A stretch of DNA of 64,000 nt from Parasponia andersonii (GCA_002914805.1 JXTB01000110.1:132206-196205); one strand, 5' to 3'; positions 13,332-25,049 are shown, counted from the stretch's first letter. The notes: generated from the letters alone by a model not told the origin. Numbers and translations are program-made.

Positions 13332-15004
13332 GTGATGGTCACAAGGAGGAGAAACATAAATCTGGTAAAATATATGTGCTTTACCTCTATGATTGAGCCT
13401 AAAAATGTTAAGGAAGCCCTACTAGATAAATTTTGGATAAAGGCAATGCAAAAGGAATTAGAACAGTTCACTAGGAACGATGTGTGGACACTTGTACCTA
13501 GACCTAGGAATTCTAATGTGATTAGAACCAAATGGATTTATAAGAACAAATCTGATGAATTTGATAACATAATTAGAAACAAAGCTAGGTTGGTTGCCCA
13601 AGGATACATACAAGTTGAGGGCATTGATTTCGATGAAACATTTGCTCCCGTTGCTAGATTGAAATCTCTTTGCTTATTTCTTGCCATTGCATGTCTCATA
13701 GGCTTTACTTTATATCAAATGGATGTAAAAAGTGCATTTTTAAATGGCATTTTGAATGAGGAAGCTTATGTAGAACAACCTAAAGGTTTTAAAGATCCAT
13801 ATTTGTCTAACCATGTTTTTAAACTCAAAAAGTCACTATATGGATTGAAATAGGCACCTAGGGCATGGTATGAAATGTTAACAAATTTTTTGATTGAAAA
13901 AAGCTACAAGAGAGGGGGAGTAGACAAAACTTTATTCATCAAGTACTTTGAATATAGTATTATTATTGCTCAAATATATGTTGATGACATTATTTTTGGT
14001 TCTACATCTGATAATAAAGTACATGAATTTGTTACCCAGATAAAGAAAGAGTTTGAGATGAGTATAGTAGGCGAGCTGACATTTTTTCTAGGTTTGCAGG
14101 TTAAGTAACTTGAAGATGGGATTTTCTTATCTCAATCCAAATATGTCAAAAATCTTGTGAAGAAATTCGGTTTGGAATCTGCCAAACACATGAATACTCC
14201 CATGAGTACTAATCTCAAGTTGACCAAAGATGAAAATGGTATTGATGTTGATCCAACGCTCTATAGGAGTATGATAAGAAATCTATTGTATCTTATAGCT
14301 AGTCATCCTGATATTTCCTATAGTGTTGGTGTTTGTGCTAAATATCAATGTTGACCTGAGTAGTCTCATATTCTTACTGTAAAAAGAATCATTAGATATG
14401 TTAATGGGACTGTTGATCATGGAATTCGGTATTCAAATAGGAAACTAATACTCATCTTGTTAATTATAGTGATGCAGATTAGGCAGAGAATGCTAACGAC
14501 AGAAAAAGTACAACTGGAGGTTGTTTCTACCTCGAGAATAACCTGATTTCATGGCACAGCAAAAAGCAGAACTCCATCTCTTTGTCGACTGCCAAAACTG
14601 AGTACATTGCTACTGGGAGTTGTTGCACACAACTGTTGTGGATGAAACAGATGCTAAAGGACTACAGTATTAAATTGGATAATTTAGTAGTATATTGTGA
14701 TAACACTAGCGCTATCAATATTTCTAAAAATCTAGTGCAACATTCTAGGACTAAGTATATTGATATTCGTCATCATTTCATTAGAGAATTAGTTGAAAAT
14801 AATGTCATTATTTTGGAGTATCTTGCAACAGAGAACCAACTTGCAGACATATTCACTAAACCACTTGATTTTGTGCGTTTTGATTTCCTGAGGAAGTCCT
14901 GGGAAATTTGTTCTATGTATATATTTCTGTTTTATTGTATGCCGAATTTTTGCCATTTGAAATTGAAAGTTTTTGTGTGTGGAAAGTTTAAAAGAAATTT
15001 TTGA
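13332..15004 (+). pseudogene. pol: Sirevirus reverse transcriptase and RNase H (broken)
   Basis: Reverse transcriptase begins at about 13430 ([25 protein letters not shown]) and carries the active-site motif YVDDI near 13977. Stops interrupt it at 13851-13853, 14106-14108 and 14352-14354, and a frameshift lies near 14440. RNase H (LSTAKTEYIA, QLADIFTKPL) is in a different frame from 14582 and runs to 15004. An in-frame TAG near 14479 replaces the Trp of the usual ADWA motif. Confidence 0.9.
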
Positions 15005-15956
15005 AAGAAATGAATTTTTATTAATCATAATTTGATTTTTTTTAATATACAGTCTTTATTATCTCATCTTATAAAATTTCTGGATTGATTGATGAAAGAT
15101 GAATTATCCTGGATTAAACTTTAATTGATGAACCTTTGTTTGTTTAATCTTATAAAAATTTTGTAAAAAAGGTTCCCTAGTCAAAAAATGCTACCTACAT
15201 TGATATGTGAAAGCTATAGATGAGTAATCTGGTGCTATGTATCACAAATACAGTAGAAGACGATCTACCATGTGAAAAGGGCCACCTTAATAATAGAGTG
15301 AAAGCTATTGACTGTGGATGCTTCATTTTTGTATTGTTATAAAAAAAAAAAAGGCACTAGCAATAAACAAAGATATACTGCTAAAAAAATCACAGCACAT
15401 GCTTATAGCCTGAAATTTAGAATGGAATTTCGTGGAGATCAACATTTTTAAGGTAAATCAATTTTCTTTCAATCCTTGATAGTTAATTAATCTAAAAGCA
15501 ATTCGAAAATTTTATTTGATAAAATTGGCAAGTCCTGTTTATTTTAAAAAATTAATTTATGATTGACATAAATTTATTTGTTTCAATTTTTCATTCTAGC
15601 TTTCCATACATATTAAATTTTGATTTTGTGGCAAAATAAGGTATGTTATAACATTGAAATATTTACAGATCTTTATTAAAAAAAAAAGCAATTTATGGAA
15701 AACTGCATGCTGATATCATCTGTTGGAACACGTTCCAAAATTATTCATGGCAATTATTTCCCAAGCTTTATGGCTCCAATTTTTATTTGTTTTCTTTTCA
15801 AATTTTGGGTAACTAAGGAGATATATATTCAGATTATTTCAATCCTAAAATCCCAAATTGTCTCAGTCGTAGTCTCTTCTTCTTCTTCTTTCTTTTCTTG
15901 TTTTTTTTTGTTTATTTTGTTTTTCATTTTCTCTATTCCTACAGAAACTGCCAGCT
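15005..15956 (+). other. Sirevirus spacer between pol and the extra ORF
   Basis: AT-rich internal element DNA without a supported ORF. A pyrimidine-rich stretch ending in CTACAG at about 15940-15946, just before the start codon of the next ORF, could act as a splice acceptor for a subgenomic mRNA (inference). Confidence 0.4.
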
Positions 15957-17530
15957 ATGGTTAACACCAGATCAGGGAAAAAGAGCAAGTTTGCTCCTGC
16001 TTCGAAAGGAAAGGGGAAAATGTCACCGCCGGCTAAGAAGCAGAAATCGGTGGACTTGCAGACCCCTGCAAAAACAAAGCCATCGTTGTCGGAGAAGGTG
16101 ACTGAACCAGAGGTTTTTCCATCACAACCCATCGAATCACAGAATCCAACTGATTCAGGAGATTCTTCTCATTCCCCCGATTCGAAATCAATTGTTCATT
16201 CAACAGATGAGTCGGTTCTGAGAAAAGGAGATGATGGTAAGACTTCTAAATCGAGTCTTCATAATCAAGAATCGATAGAAGCACCTGCTGCAACATCGCT
16301 TCTAGAACTTGTTCTTGAACAAGAGGCTGTTACAACATCGAAACCCACTGAATTATAGACCCCTGTTACGACAGAATCAGAGAAGTCACCTATTGTTTTT
16401 GATATTCCAACACAGCACTCACATGCTGTAATTCTCTCTGCTATTGACCAGAATCGACCTGATGTTACAACACAAGTAGCTAATTCGTTGGCTACTCTTG
16501 CTGCTCAACCTTCTAAGAAGTCTGCTAGCCAGTCCTGCAAACAAGCCACAAAGAAACCTAAGAAGGCCACTGTAGCTATGAAGGCAAAGGGTGTTTCCAC
16601 TTCTACAACACCCACACCAGGTTATAATATTCATAATGCCTTTACTCCTTAGTACCACACGAAAGAAATTACTGCATCAATGAATGTCTATGGTCAGTGT
16701 CAGTTTATTCCTGAAAGAAACATCAATTCTAAGTCTTTTTTAAGTATTGGTGTGTTATAAGCTATTGTAGATCAGGGATGGGATAATACTGTGTTTATAA
16801 ACAAAGGTTTTATGTCTCGGGTAGTTCAGGAATTCTATGCTAATATTACTGATGGATTTGATGAACCTAATTCCATTACCTTTCATAAGATCTTTGTTAG
16901 AAATCATACGGATGACTTCTCGCCTCTAAGTGATTTCTGATTTTCTCAGTGTACCTTTGAGATCTCATGATGAGTTTAAAAAATCTTTTGATGAAGACAT
17001 GTTGCAACTGAGTTACTTGAGACAAAGAAGAAGTGGCCTAAAGAGGATATTCTTCAAGTCACTGATCTGACCTTGAAGTACAAAGGATTTCATCGGATTG
17101 CTATGCACAATTGGAGACCTACCACACACTATCCAACTATTCACTTTGATATTGCTAGTTTTCTATATGATGTTGGAACAGGTGTATCAGTAAACTTGGG
17201 ACAACTGATTTTTGAGCAGATTTGTGAACTTCGCAATCTCAAACATCCCAAAAAGAGGCTGATCTTTCCATCACTTATTTATGGGATTCTATCTCAACAA
17301 CACCCTCTCATGTATGACTCTGAGTTCCTCACAGCCACTCCATCCAACATCGTGTTCAAGCTTAAAGAGAAAGATCTAGTTGAGGGGAAGCTTGAAGCTA
17401 CTGCTGATATTGGTACATAAGGTCATGCTGCTACTATTGTTACAACATCACAGATCAAGAAGTCAGGCTTACAAAGATCGAGAAAATGGTTGTTGCCATT
17501 GCAAAGAATCTGGATGTAGATATGGACGAT
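15957..17530 (+). pseudogene. Sirevirus extra (env-position) ORF, broken
   Basis: A long extra ORF region in the position where some Sireviruses have an env-like gene. It opens at 15957 (MVNTRSGKK) with a Lys/Ser/Pro-rich, disordered-looking N-terminus with nuclear-localisation-like basic runs. Stops fall at 16356-16358, 16650-16652, 16758-16760 and 16938-16940. The C-terminal half, 17073-17420 in a shifted frame, contains HPTIHFD-like and GQLIFEQI segments that resemble the putative plant transposon protein domain of such elements. No signal peptide or clear membrane anchor is visible, so the label env is positional only. Confidence 0.65.
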
Positions 17531-17743
17531 ATTTGATCTTTATGTGTTTCTTTCTATTTTTTTTTTCTTTTTTTTTTTATTTTCTTAGTTTGTATAAGTT
17601 TGATACAATTTGGGTGTGTTTAATTTTCTACAGGATTAATTTATTTTGTGTTCTGATGTTTCAACATATTCTAGTTTCATTAGTTGTTTTGTGATTGACA
17701 ATTTTTATCACTTGTTTTTTTCTTTGCCTTTGGATCTTTTGTC

Positions 17744-17843
17744 CAAAAGGGGGAGAAAGTATATTTAGATTTTGGATTTTGGATACTGACCTTGTTTTGC
17801 AGGTATATCAAATATTTGTTTAAAAGATGCCAAAGGGGGAGAT
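17744..17843 (+). other. Duplicated polypurine tracts before the 3' LTR
   Basis: Two copies of an AAAGGGGGAGA-like tract occur, at 17744-17755 and at 17832-17842. The second touches the 3' LTR and should prime plus-strand synthesis. Multiple upstream tracts are reported as typical of Sireviruses. Confidence 0.85.
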
Positions 17844-18945
17844 TGAAAAAGCGAATAATTTATTGGCAACCTTTATGTTGCAATATGACTAGTTTCACGG
17901 TCATGTTACAATATGCGACTAAATATTTGATCTGAATAAGTTTTTCAGTATTTTCTATATTTTCTTTTTATATGCTCAAGGTCACGATTTGTATAATTGT
18001 CAAACATAAAAATCTGATCATATTAATGCATAGACGGATTCAATTGAAAAGGAATGAGTGAGTGACTCTTTCCTAAATTGGTTTTGAGTATATGTCTATA
18101 TTTCATTAAGGAAATTCCTTCAATTGAATATTTTATGTGTAACATCTTTTATGGAAATTTCCTTAACTCATTTGTGCTGATTTTTACTGATTAATTCGTG
18201 TTATTAGTTGTCAAATTGGTTTGAGTAACTTATATTTTTATACCAGGAAAGTAATCTGAAAGTTTCTTTTTTATATTACAACATGACTAGGTTGACAAAT
18301 CATGTTGCAACACGTGGACAGAATCAACAACTACTTTCCAAATCCATTTTCTAAGTTTAGTAATAAACTTGGTTGATCTTGCAAGTCTTCTAATTAATAT
18401 TAAATGCTCTTAATTGTTATTTTGCAGATCTTACACGTGAAGGCTTGCTCTCTTCTCCATTTAAAGGCCACTCAAGAGTAGTTTTATGTAGAGAGGCCAC
18501 TTATTGTATTTTTCGGTTTTAAAAGAATTTAGCCACATTTTAGACTTAGCAGGTAACCTAGTCGTTTAAGTGATAGTGCTTCGGGAGAGGTTCTGATTAT
18601 CTTCGGGAAAAGATCGACTTCAAATACCTGAATGGATTTCAGAAGAACGAAGTCAACCTAAGACGAGTGGTGCTCGCTAGACACATTAGTGAAGGAATAC
18701 ATCTATATTGCGACAATCAAAAGAGGGAGCCTTTTTATTGTATAAGTCAAATTAGTATTTGTATTCATTCAAACTTTGCTAATAGTGTTTATTATCTGGG
18801 CGTGGCCCCTTGGGCGTAGGTTATCGGGAGATAACTGAACCAAGTAAAAATATCTTGTGTTATTTTTATAATTTCTGCATTACCACCTCACATAATTAAT
18901 TGAAAATTAATTTTATTCAGTAATACCTGATAAACGGACCTAACA
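17844..18945 (+). repeat. Sirevirus 3' LTR
   Basis: 1102 bp copy of 8754-9875. It is followed by the TTATT target duplication. Confidence 0.92.
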
Positions 18946-19171
18946 TTATTTTTAAGAGAAATTTAGTCACGTAACTTTTGGAAAAGAAAAGGAAAAAATC
19001 GTGGCGATCCGTTACTTTCTTAGTTAGTGGGATTCGCCATATATGAATATATATCTTCCTACGTTATTATCTCTACATATAAACCCATTTTAATGATTCA
19101 TTTTCAAATGTATCAACTTTGATTTTAATTAATCAGAAAGCTAATAATTGTAATTAAGATCGATATTATTA

Positions 19172-19297
19172 ATGATGATGAGTTTTACGAGGTTCCTTCT
19201 TCTTGTGCCCCCCTCTTTGTTGCTTTGTTCCTTTGCAGCACCAGCAATGCAAGGAAGGTTCAGTAGGACAGTGCGGGAGCTGGATCTAATATGTTAA
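19172..19297 (+). CDS. Possible small secreted peptide (41 aa)
   Basis: A short ORF starting MMMSFTRFLLLV with a hydrophobic core and an AAPA site that looks like a signal peptide cleavage region, then a short basic tail (QGRFSRTVRELDLIC). A TATA-like ATATAAACCC lies about 100 bases upstream at 19075-19085. No known peptide-hormone motif (CLE, CEP, PSK, IDA) is seen, and only one Cys follows the signal. It could be a real short gene, the first exon of a longer one, or chance. It is not recognised. Confidence 0.3.
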   Translation: MMMSFTRFLLLVPPSLLLCSFAAPAMQGRFSRTVRELDLIC

Positions 19298-21390
19298 CGA
19301 CGCTTGTTGAAGGGTTTATAAAGTTTTTTTCACTCCTTAATCCTTTAGGAGATATGCTAGCTCTCTTAGGGACATAATTTTCATGATCTCTCCCTTCAGA
19401 TGAGAAAAATTACTATTTGAGTGTTAAATTTGTTATGCTTTCTCAATACTAAAAAGTTTCATAACCATCGGTTTGCAAAAGCTTTATGCATGTATTCAAT
19501 TTATTAGTTGTATCTTCTCTTTATAGTTTGTGTGCATCCTTCCGTCTCTTGATCTGTACTTGTCACTGTGTACCGCATTGGTCGCTTTGTATGTCAGCCT
19601 CTACGTAATACATAGAGGTTCTTTATATTCACTATGCAATAATTAATATATTGTCGTTATATTTGTGAGTATTTATTTTTGTTTCTCTCTTTTTATGTTG
19701 TCCTGTTGGGAAAACTCTACTACTTAATAAGTGGCAAAATAAATCTTTTCCCTACTTTTTATGTCTCAAAAAAAAATTTATCATCAAACGCCACAAAGCC
19801 AATAATATCAATATATATCAACCGAAGCACCACAAGTAATAAAGATAATAAATCAAGCACAAATTAGATACCGACTTTTATCATAGAAAACCCAATTTGG
19901 GAAAAAAATCATAGAAATCCTAATTTACTTTAAACTTCCACTTTCACCAATATCAATATCGAGTTTATATATAGTATGTCCTCTCTAGAATAACTAGAGG
20001 CTCACAATAACATCAAATATCATCATTTAACAAGATGGATAACAATAAAGAGAAAAACAAGGAGTCATAAAACAGGTTTTTCAAGAAAGCACATTAGAAA
20101 GTAGGGGTATTCTTTGCCTGACTAGACTGCAGTTTGGCCAATCCGTCAGACTCTTGGTTAACTCAAATTGGTCATACTATACTTATATTTTGATTTTGTG
20201 CTGCAGCCTAGGTGATTTCTGCAGATTAAACATATCAAAGCAACAAACTAAACATAGTCTAAATAATGATACACGAAGAGCAATATTAAAATAATCTAAA
20301 TATTAAACAAAAAAATAATATATTTAAAACTTACAATCAAATCAAAAGTTTTAACTATTTTAATCTTAAGTTACAATCAATCGAAATGCAAGAACAATCT
20401 TAGAGTTTAGAATATTTTAAAGAAATTACAACACAACCATAAAAGTCTTAGATAAGATAACTTAATAAATAGGAATACATGTCACAATCACACTAAAGAC
20501 TTTAAACTTCAACTTTGGCTTTAAGCAACAAAAACGAGTTTATATAAGACACATATAAAAATCTACGTATCATAAGTATATATTACAATAAAATTACAAA
20601 ATAAACATACATTACAATATATTTATATATATATATATTATAACTGTTTTAAAAACTAATTTAGTTGTTCCGTTTGAAACCAAACATTTTTTTTTTCAAT
20701 CCATAAACTGAACTGAACCGTACAGTTCAATTTGCTATTTTTCTAATCCATCATCGGTCGCAAATGAATTACAACTGCGCAGATTAATTTGAATTGACCA
20801 ATTTCCGTGATTTAGCGGTTTTTTTGAACACCCCTGTTAGAAAGAATAGCGTAGAAACAAAAATGGTAGATTTATAGTGGTTATTGTAAAGATTCACCTG
20901 ACCAAATTTGAGGGAAAACGAATGACGAATCACCATTTAATCATTAAGCAATTGCGCTAAATCCTCACTTTCTCTTGCTAGCTTCCTCTATCTTTTTCTC
21001 ACTTGCTTACAGCCATAGCTACTGCTTCTCTCCACTCTTCACTTGTTGCCAAAACCACTTTTCTCCCTTGTTAATTGATCATTGCATCTTGTTGCGAAAG
21101 CATGTTTAGACAAATCATTAAATATTGCTTAAAACATCAAAGAAAATGAGAGGAAATAAAGAATAGAGAAGACACAAATTTAATGTGATTTAACTATGAA
21201 ATATAGCATATGCTTACCGGGCACAACCCAATATATTATCTTCAATATATCAAGAAAATCACACAAATATTTCTCATTCTCTTGTACAAGTCTCTTAAGC
21301 ACTCTTTCACAAATTTATTCCCCATTCAGGTCCCAAAAAGTTCACTTTTATATTCACTCCTACAGTTATATCTATAGACCCATGAGTTAG
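19298..21390. other. AT-rich intergenic DNA with a possible repeat at 20640-20850
   Basis: No gene is seen. The part 20640-20850 holds GAACTGAACCGTACAG-like and GGGTGTTCAAAAAAACCG-like (reverse strand) sequence, similar in style to short non-coding repeats common in plant genomes. Its ends were not resolved. Confidence 0.35.
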
Positions 21391-21626
21391 TCATGCAGAT
21401 ACTGAAGAAATTTGACAGCTATGTTGTTCCCTACAGCACAACTGTATTATTCTTTACAACTATTATTCTTCACTTTGTAAATAATGAGTTAGTCACTAGA
21501 TGTCATTTACTGGTCATTGTTAGTTGATCATTAGTTGTATATTTCTATAAAATAGCCATTGTTATCTATATAAATATGTATCAATCTTAATGTATGCTAT
21601 ATTTTCTCATTCCTATCATCCCTATA
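21391..21626 (+). repeat. 5' LTR of the deleted Copia element
   Basis: 236 bp; matches 24807-25049 along its length. The primer binding site follows at 21627. Confidence 0.85.
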
Positions 21627-21660
21627 TGGTATCACAGCCAACGTCCTCGGACCTCTCTCT

Positions 21661-22090
21661 ATCTATATCTATCTCTCTCTCTCCTCACTTCATAACCATA
21701 AAACACGACATTGAATTAAGCAGCTGTTGCATATAATTAATCGATCCTTTGTATATGTGTAAATCCGTTTTCAACTCTTGCTGACATCGCCGACCCTGCC
21801 GAATGAACAATCGCCACTTCTCTCAATTTGTCTTCAATTTTGGTTACCACTATATCTATCTTCTTGTATATTGACGACTCTCTCTCTCTCTCTCCTCACT
21901 TCATAACCATAAAACTCGACATTGAATCAATCTGTTGCTGCATGTAATTAATCGATCTTTTTTATCTGTGTAAACCCGTCTTCAACTCTTTCCGACATTG
22001 CCGACCCTGCCAAATGAACAACCGCTGCCTTTCTCTATTTGTCTTCAATTTTGGTTACCACTATATATATCTTGTTGTATATGTTGACGA
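21661..22090 (+). repeat. Tandem duplication of a leader/pol junction
   Basis: Two adjacent copies of about 215 bp (about 21661-21877 and 21878-22090). Each starts in a CT-rich run and ends in the reverse transcriptase sequence for the YVDD region. Because both copies carry the same leader-to-pol junction, the internal deletion came before the duplication. Confidence 0.8.
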
Positions 22091-22117
22091 TATTATCATC
22101 ACAGGTGACAGTGATAC

Positions 22118-23949
22118 CGTAAAAACCCGAGAATAATTTGGACATTTTACTAATTTTCCGGATAAAATATTGTGGGGACTAATTTGCAAAAATTTTGTAC
22201 ATAGGGACTAAATTACAAATTTTGAGGGACTAAATTGATAGAGATTTGAAATTTTGGAGACTTATGTGCAATTTCTGAAAAATTACACAGCCCTATAAAG
22301 TTGGGCCACGTGGCTCTGCTCAGCCACTCCTTTCTCTCCTCTTTCTCTCTCTCTCCCCGAAACTCTCTCTCTCTCCTCTCTCGGATCTCACGGCCGCACC
22401 ACCGCAGAACCGCCGCCCAGCCACCGTCCGGGCCGCCCACNNNNNNNNNNNNNNNNNNNNNNNNNNNNNNNNNNNNNNNNNNNNNNNNNNNNNNNNNNNN
22501 NNNNNNNNNNNNNNNNNNNNNNNNNNNNNNNNNNNNNNNNNNNNNNNNNNNNNNNNNNNNNNNNNNNNNNNNNNNNNNNNNNNNNNNNNNNATTGAAGCT
22601 CCGGTGAGAAAGTTAGTTTTTCGCACGAGGACGATCGAGGGCTTGGAATTAGTTCCCGACCCTCCGGGCGATCGTCAACGATACCTCAAGGACTTAATAG
22701 CGTGATGTCGCTATTCTGTTGAGGTAGGGATTTGGTTACCTTCGTTTTATACCGTTTTTGAATTAAAACTTATTTTCTGCAGCATATAAGAACAAGTGTG
22801 TTTTTAATGATTTGAATTATATGTGATGGAATCTGGATATACGATATATACTGTACTACTCTGGGAATTTACTGTGTACAGATTATTTTGGGTATATCAA
22901 AAATAGGGCCGTTATGCTGCCCGTTTTTCCATAAAACTTTATTATGCATGTTTTACTGAAAAACCAGAGTACAGTAGTTTTTATACTTCAGTTCTGTATT
23001 GCACATGTCATAGGATCATACATGAGCATCGTGTTAGCATCGTAGGTTTTACAATATGGCACTGCATGCCCCACCGTCGGTGAAAGTCCGTAAACTCGCG
23101 CGAGGTCTTGTTACTTCTGATTACCTCCCCATTTGGTAGGTGTAGGCAATTCAGTTGCCCCTCCAGGTTTGGTAGGCGACACATGGGTGTCCCCTCCGGG
23201 TATGGACTTAGGTATCAGGCAGGTTGTTAGGTACACTTAGTGCCATCATCCTGGGTTTCCACAGATGAGAGAATGTGAGCTCATGGGTATAGGTTGATTT
23301 GTGTCATGTGCATATGGAGTGATGGTTTTGATTACACTGTTATATATATATTTACTCCCGGTCTGGATTATATATATATATATATGTATGTGTATGTTTT
23401 GGAATTTGAACTAACCATGCAGGGGATTCCCATCACTGAACTATTTTTCTCCGAGGTAACTATTTTCCTACTGGGCATTGTATGCTCACCCCCCCTACCT
23501 TCCTCCTCAGGTGGTATTCAGTGCGATCTTGGTGATCAAGAGGAGTAAGAGGTCATTCTGATTGCAGTTCGTCTCTTGGTAATGCTAGGAGTTAGTTTTC
23601 ATAGTCTTTGGACTATTTGGATTTTTTTTTGTGTTAGCATTGAACCAAGATTACTGCTTTCTATTTTGTTTGTAAACTTATGTATGCCATTCTGGTATTT
23701 GACTTTTTGGTGGAAGATGATGATGTTGGGTTTTGTATTTAATTTCATGTTTTAAGTAATTGTTCAATCTATATTTGATGGTGTATACGAACTGTAGGAG
23801 TGGTTCACGGGATGGAATTCTGATTATTTTATTTAAATGGACCGTTTTTATAAAAACTAGAACTTGTGACACTTTTCAAATAAATTTAAGAATTTCCCAC
23901 TTTTGTGAAATTCCCCTTCTGCCACTAGCCCGGATTTTGGGTCGTGACA
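22118..23949 (+). mobile_element. Solo LTR inserted into the Copia reverse transcriptase
   Basis: The insert begins CGTAAAAACCC and ends GGGTCGTGACA. It is bounded by a perfect 5-bp duplication GATAC (22113-22117 and 23950-23954), and the Copia reading frame resumes exactly after the second copy. No internal genes or second LTR are present, so it is a solo LTR of about 1.8 kb, probably Ty3-type by its ends (inference). It has a CCTATAAAG TATA-like box at about 22291 and a CCACGTGG G-box at about 22306, and contains the 151-N gap. The first 200 bases match 63799-64000 closely. Confidence 0.85.
22441..22591. other. Assembly gap (151 N)
   Basis: A run of N inside the solo LTR; its true length is unknown. 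Confidence 1.
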
Positions 23950-23954
23950 GATAC

Positions 23955-24806
23955 TCTCGTTGGAAGATTTGTAAATCTCCTTGTTCAACGGTTCTCTCTC
24001 AAAGATCTTAGTCAGCTCCACTACTTCCTTGATATTGAGGTTATTCCAGACCCTAATGATATTCTACTCTCTCAACGACGATACATCATGGACTTCCTTG
24101 CTTGCACTAAAAAAATGGAAGACTCTGAACTAGTCCTCACACTAATTGCTACTAGCCCTACCCTAAAATACTTAACACTCACACAACCAGATATAGCATT
24201 TACAGTCAACAAACTATCTTAGTGCATGCATCGACCAACCGCTGATTATTGGGCATCTCTCCCGCGTCTTTTTTGCTATTTGTGTGGTATGTCTAATAAT
24301 AGCATTCTTTTACATGGCGATTCGCCGATTTCCTTACACACTTTTTCGGATGCCCACTAGGCTGGTAATGAAAATGATTACTCTTCCATCAGTACATACA
24401 CCATTTATTTAGGTTGCAGTCCTATCTCATGGGGTTTCAAGAAACAACATACTATTGCTTGATCATTAACAGAGGTAGAGTATAGATCGACAGCTACCGA
24501 ACTCAACTGGGTTTGCTCACTCCTAATCAAGTTCAATATCCATAATGCCCAGTCATCTATTATATATGACAACATTGGAGCCATTTACCTATGTTCTGTC
24601 CCAGTGTTTCACTCTCACGTGAAACATGTTGCTATTGATTTCTACTTTATTCGTGATCAAGTCAAAAATGGTGTGCTTTGAGTTGCTCATGTTTCATTCG
24701 AAGATCGGCTAGCAGATGCACTCACCAGACCTCTTCCACGAAATCGATTTCTATCACTCAAGAACAATATTAGACTCTCCCGTTGGAGCTCCATCTTGCG
24801 GGGGCA
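23955..24806 (+). pseudogene. pol: Copia reverse transcriptase C-terminus and RNase H (broken)
   Basis: Continues the frame interrupted by the solo LTR: QRFSLKDLSQLHYFLDIEV, then QPDIAF and a degenerate RNase H (TEVEYRS, ADALTRPLP). In-frame stops occur at about 24222, 24359, 24462 and 24680. It ends at the polypurine tract before the 3' LTR. Confidence 0.85.
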
Positions 24807-25049
24807 TAATGTAAATATTAAAGTAATTTGAAAATTATGTTATTCCCTACAACACAACTGTATTATTCTTTACAACCATTATTCCTCACTTTGTAGATTA
24901 TGAGCAAGTCACTAGATGTGCATTAGCTGGTCATTGTTAGTTAGTCATTAGGTATATATTTCTGTAAAATAGCCATTGTTATCTATATAAATATGTATCA
25001 ATCTTAATGGAAATGTATGCCATATTTTCTCGTTCCTATCATCTCTATA
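24807..25049 (+). repeat. 3' LTR of the deleted Copia element
   Basis: 243 bp copy of 21391-21626, directly after the GCGGGGGCA tract and before the GTTAG duplication. Confidence 0.85.

Larger units (their letters stand above)
8754..18945 (+). mobile_element. Complete but decayed Sirevirus-type Copia LTR retrotransposon (about 10.2 kb)
   Basis: Two LTRs in direct orientation start with TG and end with CA. They are flanked by a perfect 5-bp target duplication TTATT (8749-8753 and 18946-18950). A primer binding site complementary to initiator tRNA-Met lies right after the first LTR, and purine tracts precede the second. Internal order is gag, protease, integrase, reverse transcriptase, RNase H, the Copia order. 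A further ORF region follows RNase H, and two copies of an AAAGGGGGAG tract occur before the 3' LTR. The extra ORF, kb-sized LTRs and repeated polypurine tracts are known Sirevirus traits. Stops and frameshifts are spread over all ORFs, so the copy cannot encode its own proteins. Confidence 0.93.
21391..25049 (+). mobile_element. Deleted Copia element with TA-type LTR ends, split by a solo LTR
   Basis: Short LTRs (21391-21626 and 24807-25049) are flanked by a perfect GTTAG duplication (21386-21390 and 25050-25054). A TGGTATCA primer site touches the first LTR at 21627 and a GCGGGGGCA polypurine tract touches the second. The 3' LTR reads TA...TA rather than TG...CA; the 5' copy reads TC...TA. 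Internally gag, protease and integrase are missing: the leader passes almost at once into the reverse transcriptase motif YVDD (about 22080). Reverse transcriptase and RNase H continue at 23955-24800 with several stops. It is a deletion derivative without coding capacity. Confidence 0.88.

Noticed and set aside
22213..22705. Two overlapping ORFs across the N gap on opposite strands
   Set aside because: They are open only because the N bases hide stops; the region is solo LTR sequence.
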